This document shows, piece by piece, positions 1-6,651 of a stretch of DNA of 8,670 nt; position 1 is the first letter of the stretch; each line of letters starts with the position of its first letter. The notes below the pieces were generated by a model. That model did not search any database and was not told the origin of the DNA. It was given only the letters and a program-made list of their open reading frames with translations. Source of the DNA: Bacteroidota bacterium (lineage in GTDB: Bacteria > Bacteroidota > Bacteroidia > Flavobacteriales > Flavobacteriaceae); assembly GCA_947483095.1 (NCBI GenBank), contig CANKLD010000052.1, positions 1 through 8,670 of the forward strand. Direction: 5' to 3'. The position numbers and the translations under genes are program-made.

Positions 1-24
1 ATAACCGAGCTACGCTACACCCCG
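1..24 (-). tRNA. tRNA-Pro, 5' part only (cut by window edge)
   Basis: Read on the minus strand, these 24 bases start with CGGGGTG, then TA, then a D-arm-like GCGTAGCTCGGTTAT. This is the usual beginning of bacterial tRNA-Pro: a 7-base acceptor strand, U8-A9, and a D-stem with the GG of the D-loop. The anticodon, T-arm and 3' end lie outside the window, so the proline assignment rests only on resemblance of the 5' end. It follows the tRNA-Ser gene on the same strand after 13 bases, which suggests a shared transcript that is cut by tRNA processing enzymes. Confidence 0.72.
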
Positions 25-37
25 AATAATAATTTTG

Positions 38-124
38 CGGAGAGTAAGGGATTCGAACCCTTGGTACAGTTTCCCATACGCATGTTTAGCAAACATGTCC
101 TTTCGGCCACTCAGGCAACTCTCC
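38..124 (-). tRNA. tRNA-Ser (anticodon GCU)
   Basis: The minus strand folds into a complete class II tRNA. The acceptor stem pairs GGAGAGT (118-124) with ACTCTCC (39-45), and the discriminator base is G (38). The anticodon stem is CATGT/ACATG around loop TTGCTAA, which places anticodon GCT at 88-90 and so reads AGC and AGU serine codons. A long variable arm follows, as expected for tRNA-Ser, and then a T-arm with GGTTCGAATCC. The bases after the discriminator are CAAAA, so CCA is not encoded and must be added by nucleotidyltransferase. A Bacteroidota-type promoter lies about 30 bases upstream, and a probable tRNA-Pro follows 13 bases downstream. Confidence 0.96.
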
Positions 125-155
125 TTAGAAAATTTCTCTTCTCTTTAAGCGGATG

Positions 156-187
156 CAAATGTAACGTACTAATCTATATTTTACAAA
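156..187 (-). promoter_or_regulatory. Promoter of the tRNA-Ser/tRNA-Pro unit
   Basis: On the minus strand a TTTG (184-187) is followed after 20 bases by TACATTTG (156-163). The second element is an exact match to the Bacteroidota -7 consensus TAnnTTTG, and the first matches the -33 element. Transcription would start near position 149-150, leaving a leader of roughly 25 bases before the tRNA-Ser 5' end at 124. The consensus is established for Bacteroides and Flavobacterium; the start point is inferred by spacing. Confidence 0.7.
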
Positions 188-332
188 TAAATACTCGCAT
201 TTTTTAAATGTTTTTTATAGGAGATATAAAAATCGTTAACAATCAATATAATAGCTTAAAATATTGAAAGATTAAGTTATAGTTTATATAATATAGAATT
301 ACTGTTAATTATAAATGTGTTTATAATAATCT

Positions 333-340
333 AACATTTG
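333..340 (+). promoter_or_regulatory. Possible -7 element for the thiolase operon
   Basis: AACATTTG matches the Bacteroidota -7 consensus TAnnTTTG at seven of eight positions and lies 53 bases upstream of the thiolase ATG. No clear TTTG is present at the expected -33 distance, so this is only a weak candidate. The rest of 188-392 is very AT-rich with no open frame of note. A 7-base inverted repeat (243-249 with 261-267) is the only other structure I see there. Confidence 0.28.
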
Positions 341-392
341 TAATTTACTATTAACCCAAAATGATTAAATTCGCAGTCTAAAACTAACACTA

Positions 393-1574
393 ATGACACA
401 TACAAAAGTAGTAATTGTTTCCGCAGTAAGAACTCCAATAGGTAGTTTTATGGGCGGATTATCAACAGTAACCGCACCACAACTTGGAGCAGCAGCTATT
501 AAAGGTGCATTAAATAAAATAAATTTAAGCCCTGAATTAATTGATGAGGTGATTATGGGAAATGTCGTTCAAGCTGGAGTGGGTCAAGCACCAGCGCGTC
601 AAGCGGCTATATTAGCAGGACTTCCTAATACAACTATAGCAACTACCATTAACAAAGTTTGTGCTTCTGGCATGAAAGCAGTTATGCAAGGTGCTCAGGC
701 TATTATGACTGGCGATGCGAAAATTGTAATCGCCGGCGGTATGGAAAACATGAGCCTGATTCCTCACTATATTCATCTTCGAAATGGCTATAAATTTGGA
801 CCTGCCACCATGATTGACGGAATGCAAAAAGACGGTTTGTCTGATGCCTATGACAATTCCGCTATGGGAGTTTCTGCCGATTTATGTGCTTCGGAATATA
901 AAATTTCTCGCGAAGAGCAAGATGCTTTTGCAATTCAATCCTATGAGCGTTCGGCGAAAGCCTGGGAAGCAGGAAAATTTAATTCTGAAATAGTTCCCGT
1001 TTCTGTACCACAAAGACGTGGAGAACCAATAATTATTGATAAAGACGAAGAATATACTAATGTAAAATTGGATAAAATTCCATCATTAGCTCCCGCTTTT
1101 ACAAAAGAAGGAACGGTAACAGCCGCAAATGCATCTACTATTAATGACGGTGCAGCAGCCCTAATTTTAATGAGTGAAGAAAAAGCAAATGAATTGGGAT
1201 TAAAGCCTTTAGCGTACATAAAAAGTTATGCTGATGCAGCTCAAGAACCGAAATGGTTTACCACTACTCCATCTGTTGCTTTACCAAAAGCGTTAGATAA
1301 AGTAGGCTTATCGGTTAAAGAGGTTGACTTTTTTGAATTCAATGAAGCCTTTTCTGTTGTTGGTTTAGCCAATTCTAAAATTCTAGGATTGGATGCATCC
1401 AAAGTAAATGTAAATGGTGGCGCGGTATCTTTAGGACACCCCCTAGGTTGTTCAGGTGCAAGAATAATTGTAACTTTGATCAATGTTTTAGCCCAAAATA
1501 ATGCAAAAATCGGCGCTGCTGCAATTTGCAATGGCGGTGGAGGTGCTTCAGCAATAGTAATTGAAAGAGACTAA
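393..1574 (+). CDS. Acetyl-CoA C-acetyltransferase (biosynthetic-type thiolase)
   Basis: This 393-residue protein is a full-length cytosolic thiolase that condenses two acetyl-CoA to acetoacetyl-CoA or runs the reverse thiolysis. The nucleophile is C90 in NKVCASGMKA, the active-site asparagine is N317 in the NEAF motif, the catalytic histidine is H349 in GGAVSLGHPLGCSGAR, and the second cysteine is C379 in CNGGGGAS. The segment TVTAANAST at 241-249 is also typical. By eye it is closer to the mitochondrial acetoacetyl-CoA thiolase (ACAT1) type than to FadA. In the loop before MG (158-159), the position that is His in Zoogloea and human enzymes is A157 here. The ATG at 393 gives the normal family N-terminus with no extension; no Shine-Dalgarno sequence is visible, as is usual in this phylum. 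The next gene begins 6 bases after the stop, so the two are probably cotranscribed. Chain-length preference (acetoacetyl-CoA versus longer 3-ketoacyl-CoA) cannot be settled from sequence, so a symbol such as atoB is withheld. Confidence 0.93.
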   Translation: MTHTKVVIVSAVRTPIGSFMGGLSTVTAPQLGAAAIKGALNKINLSPELIDEVIMGNVVQAGVGQAPARQAAILAGLPNTTIATTINKVCASGMKAVMQGAQAIMTGDAKIVIAGGMENMSLIPHYIHLRNGYKFGPATMIDGMQKDGLSDAYDNSAMGVSADLCASEYKISREEQDAFAIQSYERSAKAWEAGKFNSEIVPVSVPQRRGEPIIIDKDEEYTNVKLDKIPSLAPAFTKEGTVTAANASTINDGAAALILMSEEKANELGLKPLAYIKSYADAAQEPKWFTTTPSVALPKALDKVGLSVKEVDFFEFNEAFSVVGLANSKILGLDASKVNVNGGAVSLGHPLGCSGARIIVTLINVLAQNNAKIGAAAICNGGGGASAIVIERD

Positions 1575-1580
1575 TTAAAT

Positions 1581-2342
1581 ATGTTTGGCATTTGTAATTT
1601 AGCGATTATTCCTTTAAGAATAGAACCTAACGACCGAAGTGAAATAGTTTCGCAAGTGTTGTTTGGTGAACATTTTGAAGTAATTGAAAAGCTGAAACAA
1701 TGGACCAAAATAAAATTACAATTTGATGATTATGAAGGTTGGATAGATACCAAACAATTTCAACCGATATCAAAAGAAGATTATAAAACTTTGTCGGCTA
1801 AAGAAATAATATTAAACGGCGATTTAATTGAATACATAAACGGTGATACTAATTTCATGATGCCTATTCCGCTAGGTGCAGCACTATCTTTTTTGGATAA
1901 TTCCAATATCAATAAATCCCATTATGATTTTGAAGGTGCTAAAATTAGTGGCATAAAACCCAAATCAGAATTGATAAAAACCGCATTTATGTATTTGAAC
2001 GCTCCCTATTTATGGGGTGGAAAAACACCTTTCGGTATCGATTGTTCCGGATTTACACAAATGGTTTATAAGTTAAATGGGTACCCGCTTTTGCGAGATG
2101 CCTCACAACAAGCTTCGCAAGGTGTTCCGTTGAGTTTTATTGAAGAAAGTGAGCCTGGAGATTTAGCCTTTTTTGATAATGACGAAGGGAACATCATTCA
2201 CGTGGGAATAATAATGGAAAATAATTATATCATTCACGCTAGTGGAAAAGTTAGAATTGACAGGATTGATCATTTGGGTATTTACAATGCCGAAACCAAC
2301 AGGCATACTCATAAATTAAGAGTGATAAAAAAAATCATATAA
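1581..2342 (+). CDS. SH3b and NlpC/P60 cysteine peptidase (C40 family), YkfC-like
   Basis: This 253-residue protein has an N-terminal bacterial SH3-like domain (about 1-62, ending in the GWIDTKQF strand), a middle linker or second SH3-like segment (about 65-120), and a C-terminal NlpC/P60 domain (about 128-253). The catalytic residues are visible: C155 in GIDCSGF, H207 in IIHVGI, and H219 in YIIHASG. The order and spacing match the Cys-His-His triad of family C40. There is no signal peptide or lipobox, so the enzyme should be cytosolic. That architecture is the one known for YkfC-type gamma-D-glutamyl-diamino-acid peptidases that trim recycled murein peptides; this substrate is inferred, not shown. 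It begins 6 bases after the thiolase stop and is followed directly by a terminator hairpin, so it is the last gene of a two-gene unit. A wall hydrolase exported by another route is the less likely alternative. Confidence 0.88.
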   Translation: MFGICNLAIIPLRIEPNDRSEIVSQVLFGEHFEVIEKLKQWTKIKLQFDDYEGWIDTKQFQPISKEDYKTLSAKEIILNGDLIEYINGDTNFMMPIPLGAALSFLDNSNINKSHYDFEGAKISGIKPKSELIKTAFMYLNAPYLWGGKTPFGIDCSGFTQMVYKLNGYPLLRDASQQASQGVPLSFIEESEPGDLAFFDNDEGNIIHVGIIMENNYIIHASGKVRIDRIDHLGIYNAETNRHTHKLRVIKKII

Positions 2343-2373
2343 AAAAATCCCGACCTTGTAAGTCGGGATTTTT
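2343..2373. terminator. Bidirectional intrinsic terminator between convergent genes
   Basis: A perfect 12-base inverted repeat (2343-2354 with 2362-2373) encloses a 7-base loop. The core is TCCCGAC/GTCGGGA, and the outer five pairs are A-tract with T-tract. In RNA from either strand this gives a GC-rich stem followed by a U run. It starts at the first base after the peptidase stop codon and lies 18 bases beyond the stop of the minus-strand TPR gene, so it can end both transcripts. Confidence 0.9.
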
Positions 2374-2391
2374 ATTGCATTTAAATGAAAC

Positions 2392-3741
2392 TTATTTTTT
2401 CAATTGTGCTTTTAAAACTTTAGCTTCATCAAACATTTCAAGAGCATTATAAACTCCAATTAATGTTTTTATAGCTTCTACATTTTCAGAATCTAATTCA
2501 GTTACCTTTTTTAAGTAAGGAATAGCACTTTTATAAACATTTTCTCTTTGTTTTTTTAGAACATCATATTTTTTCATTTCAGGAGCTGAAGTCCCTAATT
2601 TGTTCATTTTTTCAATTAAAGACTTTTCCGCGTCTAATTTTAAAATAGCAAGATTTAAATAAGCATTTATATAGTTAGGATCTATTTCAATAGCTCTTAA
2701 ATAATATTTTTCAGCTTCAACTAATTCCTTATTATTGTAAGTAATTACGCCTAAATTGAAAACTAAATCGGCGTTATTTTGATTTTTTTCTAGTGCTTCA
2801 GAGATTAACCTTTTATAGTTTACCATATCATTTGATTTTAAATACAAATCGGACTCGGTAAGTATCAAAGATACATCTTCAGGACTTTCTTTACGAGCTT
2901 CTTGAATAGCCATCTTTGCTTCAGCAGAATTTCCTAATTCAACATATATTAAAGCTATATTTTTAAATATTTCAGGTCTTTTGGATGGGATTTTTTCGTC
3001 ACGTGGGTCGGAATACAATTTTAACTTTATCTTAGTTTCTCTATCAACTTTTGCTTCAGGAGTATTCCCAAAATAGTCTTCTTTATCTGAAAGCACATTT
3101 TTAGCATAATAAGCAGTGCCTTCACCAGTATAATTTAGAGATTTTAATTCTTGGTAATATTGCAATGCTAAATCATATTCTTTAGAGTTAACAGCATAAT
3201 TTGCAGCAAAATATAATTTTTCAACATCTTTTTTATCTAGTTCATATATATTAGCTAATACAAGAGCTGCGTCTTTAAGTTTTGACTCATTTGCCAGAGC
3301 TATAGCGTAATTAATTATAATAGGTTTAAAAGAAGCTATTGTTTCTTGAATATTTTTAGTGTAAACCTGTTTTCCTGATTTTATTTCATACTCTTGAGTC
3401 GCATTAGCAACGACTACAAATTGATTGACTTTATCAACAGCTAAGATTTTTGAAGACAATAAAGGATCTGTATTTTTAGCTGGATTTGAAAGTGCCAATG
3501 TCATTTCTAATACAGGTAAAACCCCTTTATAATATGCAAAATAAACTTTATCATCCTCGTTAGATACAGCAACTAAAGGTTCTGCAGCTGCTAAGGTAGT
3601 TTTGTAAAGTTCCAAATCAGAATCAGAAATTTTTTTCTCTTTTGCGTATATTTTCTTTAATGTTTTTAACTCCTCCTTTTGTGCAAATGCAGTAGTTGAA
3701 AGTAGGATGGATACAACAAGTAATACAACTTTACTTTTCAT
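2392..3741 (-). CDS. Secreted TPR-repeat protein encoded downstream of gyrA
   Basis: This 449-residue protein has a signal peptide: basic MKSK, a hydrophobic stretch at about 5-16, and a probable signal peptidase I site after A20 (AFA followed by Q21). No lipobox cysteine is present, so the mature protein should be periplasmic or exported. The C-terminal half holds tetratricopeptide repeats at about 257-290, 291-324 and 325-358; the last has the classic pattern ending in YYLRAIEIDPN. A further helical pair (about 359-370 and 403-421) is split by a charged insert, and the end is a final partial repeat. Residues 21-200 are helical and poorly conserved to the eye, perhaps more degenerate TPRs. 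TPRs bind partner proteins or peptides; no enzyme motif is seen and I cannot assign a partner. The ATG lies 17 bases past the gyrA stop, so it is probably read from the gyrA transcript. The function is unknown. Confidence 0.9.
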   Translation of the reverse strand: MKSKVVLLVVSILLSTTAFAQKEELKTLKKIYAKEKKISDSDLELYKTTLAAAEPLVAVSNEDDKVYFAYYKGVLPVLEMTLALSNPAKNTDPLLSSKILAVDKVNQFVVVANATQEYEIKSGKQVYTKNIQETIASFKPIIINYAIALANESKLKDAALVLANIYELDKKDVEKLYFAANYAVNSKEYDLALQYYQELKSLNYTGEGTAYYAKNVLSDKEDYFGNTPEAKVDRETKIKLKLYSDPRDEKIPSKRPEIFKNIALIYVELGNSAEAKMAIQEARKESPEDVSLILTESDLYLKSNDMVNYKRLISEALEKNQNNADLVFNLGVITYNNKELVEAEKYYLRAIEIDPNYINAYLNLAILKLDAEKSLIEKMNKLGTSAPEMKKYDVLKKQRENVYKSAIPYLKKVTELDSENVEAIKTLIGVYNALEMFDEAKVLKAQLKK

Positions 3742-3758
3742 ATTTTTTAAATTTTTAA

Positions 3759-6386
3759 TTAATCTTCGTTTTCATCGTCTGAGTCATCATCTGAATCTTC
3801 GTCCTCGTCTTCAACAACTTCATCATCGTCGTCATCGTCGTCATCTGCAACTCCGTCGTCTTCAAGGATTTCTAAAACTGGTTTCACTCTTTCGATAACG
3901 GATGCTTCAATTACATTTCCATCTTCATCAACCACTACTTCTTCCACATCGTCTTTCATAACTTTGGTTACCGCAGCAATGGAATCGTTTTCTTTAATAT
4001 TAATAAGTTTAACCCCTTGCGTGGCTCTACCCATTACTCTTAAATCTTCAACAGCCATTCTAATTGTTAACCCTGATTTATTGATAATCATTAAATCATC
4101 AGCATCAGTAACCGAATTAATAGAAATTAATTTACCTGTTTTTTCAGTAATATTAAGGGTTTTAACTCCTTTTCCACCACGATTGGTTATTCTATATTCT
4201 TCAATGCTAGAACGTTTTCCGTACCCTTTTTCAGCAACCACAAGAATTTCACTTTCCATGTCATTTACCGAAACCATTCCAATTACTTCATCGGACTCAT
4301 CTTTCAATGTAATTCCTCGAACTCCAGAGGCTGTTCTTCCCATTGGACGCGTTTTACTTTCTTCAAAACGAACCATTTTACCCGACTTCACAGCGATCAT
4401 AATTTGGCTATTCCCATCGGTTAATTGAGCCGCTAATAATTCATCACCGTCTTTAATGGTAATTGCCGCAACTCCGTTTACACGAGGTTTAGAATATTTG
4501 TCTAATGATGTTTTCTTCACTTGGCCTTTCTTAGTAACCATGATTAGGTTATGACTAGTGGTGTAATCTTTATCTTTAAGGTCTTGTGTACAAATGAATG
4601 CTTTTACTTTATCATCACTTTCAATGTTGATTAAGTTTTGCAATGCACGTCCTTTTGCTGTTTTACTTCCTTCAGGAATTTCATAAACACGCATCCAGAA
4701 ACATTTTCCTTTTTGAGTAAAGAACATCATGTATTGATGATTTGTTGCCACAAATAGGTGTTCTAAGAAATCTAAATCTCTTGTTCCCGCACTTTTTTGA
4801 CCCACTCCACCTCTATTCTGAGTTTTGTATTCCGTTAAATTAGTACGTTTAATATAACCCGCGTGAGAAATTGTAATAACTACATTTTCATCTGCAATTA
4901 AATCTTCAATACTTACGTCACCACCAGAATATTCAATAGTTGAACGACGAGCGTCTCCATATTTATCGCGAATTTCAATTAACTCCTCTTTGATAACTTC
5001 TGTTCTCAAATTAACATCTGCTAATAAAGCTTTTAAATGCTCTATTAATTTCATTAATTCTTCAAATTCAGCTCTTAGTTTGTCTTGCTCAAGACCTGTC
5101 AATTGGCGTAAACGCATTTCAACAATAGCACGAGATTGAATGTCAGATAAATTAAATCTTACTACTAATTTTTCTCTAGCTTCGTCCGTATTTTTTGATC
5201 CACGAATTAAAGCAATTACCTCGTCAATATTATCAGAGGCAATGATTAAACCTTCTAAAATATGAGCTCTTTCTTCCGCTTTTCTTAATTCGAATTGTGT
5301 TCTTCGAACCACAACATCATGACGGTGCTCGATGAAATAATGAATCATATCCTTCAAATTCAACATTTGAGGACGTCCTTTTACCAAGGCAATATTATTT
5401 ACACTAAAGGAAGATTGTAATTGGGTAAATTTATACAACGTATTCAAAACTACGTTTGGTGTAGCGTCTCTCTTAAGTATATATACGATACGCATTCCGT
5501 TTCTATCCGATTCATCTCGAATATTGGCGATGCCTTCAATTTTCTTATCATTTACTAAATCGGCTGTTTTTTTAATCATTTCAGCCTTATTCACTTGGTA
5601 AGGAATTTCTGAAACTATAATTGATTCTCTTCCGTCAACTTCTTCAAAGTTAACTTTTGCTCTCATTACAATTCTACCTCTACCTGTTTTGAATGCTTCA
5701 CGAACTCCTTCATAACCATAAATTATACCTCCAGTTGGAAAATCTGGGGCCTTAATATGGTTCATCAATTCGTCAATTTCAATGTCTTCGTTATCTAAAT
5801 AAGCAAGAGTTCCATTGATAACTTCCGTTAAATTGTGCGGGGGCATATTGGTAGCCATACCTACTGCAATTCCGGTAGCTCCATTAATTAATAAGGTAGG
5901 AACTTTTGTTGGCATTACTTTTGGCTCATACAAAGTATCGTCAAAATTCAATTGAAAATCAACGGTTTCTTTTTCGATATCCGCCATAATTTCTTCCGAA
6001 ATCTTGCGCATTCTAGCCTCAGTATAACGCATTGCAGCAGGGCTATCGCCATCAACAGAACCAAAGTTACCTTGACCATCAATCAATAAATAACGCATGC
6101 TCCATTCCTGAGCCATACGAACCATGGCGTCATATACAGAAGTATCTCCGTGTGGGTGATACTTTCCTAAAACTTCTCCAACAATTCTTGCGGATTTTTT
6201 ATGGGCTTTATTTGAAAAAACTCCTAAATCATACATGCCATAAAGAACTCTTCGATGTACTGGTTTCAAACCGTCTCTAACATCCGGAAGTGCTCGTGAT
6301 ACAATTACCGACATCGAATAATCGATGTACGCTGATTTCATTTCATCTTCAATGTTAATAGGGATTAACTTTTCTCCGTCAGACAT
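3759..6386 (-). CDS. gyrA: DNA gyrase subunit A
   Basis: This 875-residue subunit cuts and rejoins DNA and, with GyrB, introduces negative supercoils using ATP. The N-terminal winged-helix and tower region begins normally ([10 protein letters not shown]), and the catalytic tyrosine is Y121 in [10 protein letters not shown], preceded by R120. The quinolone-determining region reads [12 protein letters not shown], with T82, S83 and D86 at E. coli positions 83, 84 and 87, which looks like a susceptible natural form. The coiled-coil gate is at about 360-480. The C-terminal beta-pinwheel (about 490-810) carries a GyrA box as QNRGGVG (523-529), so gyrase is preferred over ParC; a second related motif, TNRGGKG, is at 734-740. 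The tail from 842 to 875 is extremely acidic (26 of 34 residues Asp or Glu, including eight Asp in a row). No Shine-Dalgarno site precedes the ATG. The secreted TPR gene follows after 17 bases, and clpC is divergent upstream. Confidence 0.97.
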   Translation of the reverse strand: MSDGEKLIPINIEDEMKSAYIDYSMSVIVSRALPDVRDGLKPVHRRVLYGMYDLGVFSNKAHKKSARIVGEVLGKYHPHGDTSVYDAMVRMAQEWSMRYLLIDGQGNFGSVDGDSPAAMRYTEARMRKISEEIMADIEKETVDFQLNFDDTLYEPKVMPTKVPTLLINGATGIAVGMATNMPPHNLTEVINGTLAYLDNEDIEIDELMNHIKAPDFPTGGIIYGYEGVREAFKTGRGRIVMRAKVNFEEVDGRESIIVSEIPYQVNKAEMIKKTADLVNDKKIEGIANIRDESDRNGMRIVYILKRDATPNVVLNTLYKFTQLQSSFSVNNIALVKGRPQMLNLKDMIHYFIEHRHDVVVRRTQFELRKAEERAHILEGLIIASDNIDEVIALIRGSKNTDEAREKLVVRFNLSDIQSRAIVEMRLRQLTGLEQDKLRAEFEELMKLIEHLKALLADVNLRTEVIKEELIEIRDKYGDARRSTIEYSGGDVSIEDLIADENVVITISHAGYIKRTNLTEYKTQNRGGVGQKSAGTRDLDFLEHLFVATNHQYMMFFTQKGKCFWMRVYEIPEGSKTAKGRALQNLINIESDDKVKAFICTQDLKDKDYTTSHNLIMVTKKGQVKKTSLDKYSKPRVNGVAAITIKDGDELLAAQLTDGNSQIMIAVKSGKMVRFEESKTRPMGRTASGVRGITLKDESDEVIGMVSVNDMESEILVVAEKGYGKRSSIEEYRITNRGGKGVKTLNITEKTGKLISINSVTDADDLMIINKSGLTIRMAVEDLRVMGRATQGVKLINIKENDSIAAVTKVMKDDVEEVVVDEDGNVIEASVIERVKPVLEILEDDGVADDDDDDDDEVVEDEDEDSDDDSDDENED

Positions 6387-6475
6387 ATTATATAGTTAAA
6401 TTAAAAATTATTTTTGAATTAAAAATCTTGCTAATATAGTCTTTTTAAACTATTTTATTTACTTTTTAAAGCACT

Positions 6476-6539
6476 AATTTCGATGATTTATTAACAAATT
6501 TTACCTGTTATTTAGTTAATAAATTATTTACTCGAAATT
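6476..6539. repeat. Nested inverted repeat in the gyrA-clpC intergenic region
   Basis: An inner arm at 6483-6495 pairs with 6515-6527: ten perfect pairs (6486-6495 with 6515-6524), one G-T, then two more. The loop is 19 bases. An outer arm, AATTTCG (6476-6482), pairs perfectly with CGAAATT (6533-6539), separated from the inner arm by a 5-base bulge on one side only. The outer arms include two G-C pairs, so this is more than an A/T run. It has no T-tract after a GC-rich stem and is not a typical terminator. It could be a protein-binding site, a cruciform, or chance in AT-rich DNA. Confidence 0.6.
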
Positions 6540-6572
6540 CTTTTTAAATTAGATATTTTTTCGTCAATTAGC

Positions 6573-6593
6573 TATCTACTTTCATAGTAGGTA
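6573..6593. repeat. Short dyad just upstream of the clpC promoter candidate
   Basis: TATCTACT (6573-6580) and AGTAGGTA (6586-6593) are inverted copies around a 5-base centre, with seven Watson-Crick matches and one T-G mismatch. The dyad ends 5 bases before the TTTG of the proposed clpC promoter, a position where an activator or repressor could act. No known stress-regulator motif was recognised (it is not a CIRCE element), so a regulatory role is only a suggestion. Confidence 0.45.
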
Positions 6594-6598
6594 CGGTT

Positions 6599-6631
6599 TT
6601 TGATTTTTATGAAAATAATTTACTAAATTTA
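6599..6631 (+). promoter_or_regulatory. Probable clpC promoter
   Basis: TTTG at 6599-6602 is followed after 21 bases by TAAATTTA (6624-6631), which matches the Bacteroidota -7 consensus TAnnTTTG at seven of eight positions. Transcription would start near 6637-6639, giving a leader of about 15 bases before the ATG at 6652. Spacing and position are good, but the surrounding DNA is so AT-rich that near matches occur easily. Confidence 0.45.
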
Positions 6632-6651
6632 CAATAAGTAATACACAATAT

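Larger units (their letters stand above)
6387..6651. promoter_or_regulatory. Divergent gyrA-clpC intergenic region
   Basis: These 265 bases separate the start codons of gyrA (minus) and clpC (plus) and must hold both promoters. They are very AT-rich, and I see no open frame of note. For gyrA the best -7 candidate on the minus strand is TATATTAG (6431-6438), seven of eight positions matching TAnnTTTG. It has no TTTG at a good distance, so the gyrA promoter is not assigned. Two inverted repeats (6476-6539 and 6573-6593) and a better clpC promoter candidate (6599-6631) are listed separately. Confidence 0.6.

Noticed and set aside
243..267. 7-base inverted repeat TCAATAT/ATATTGA with an 11-base loop
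   Set aside because: It is pure A/T except one C/G pair, in very AT-rich DNA, and is expected by chance; there is no T-tract and no nearby promoter element to give it meaning.
361..381. A 6-codon leader frame (ATG at 361, stop at 379-381) upstream of the thiolase
   Set aside because: It is too short, out of frame with the gene, carries no run of regulatory codons, and has no paired attenuator hairpin.
612..1531. Three minus-strand open frames (612-827, 941-1219, 1241-1531) inside the thiolase gene
   Set aside because: They lie fully antisense to a well-supported enzyme gene, have no recognisable domains, and their composition is what the opposite strand of thiolase codons gives.
3707..3898. 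Plus-strand open frame rich in His, Arg and Leu across the end of gyrA
   Set aside because: It is the reverse complement of the Asp/Glu repeat tail of GyrA plus the start of the TPR gene; the repetitive basic composition is a by-product.
3964..4428. Plus-strand open frame of 154 codons antisense to gyrA
   Set aside because: No domain is recognised, and it overlaps a conserved part of the GyrA pinwheel; it is a shadow of the real gene. The same applies to 6032-6280 in gyrA and the minus-strand frame 7590-7811 in clpC.
3759..6386. Possibility that the topoisomerase is ParC rather than GyrA
   Set aside because: The GyrA-box-like motif, the full six-repeat C-terminal domain, the 875-residue length and the acidic tail fit GyrA.
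6400..6426. Direct repeat ATTAAAAAT (6400-6408 and 6418-6426) upstream of gyrA
   Set aside because: Such a short all-A/T repeat is expected by chance in this region.
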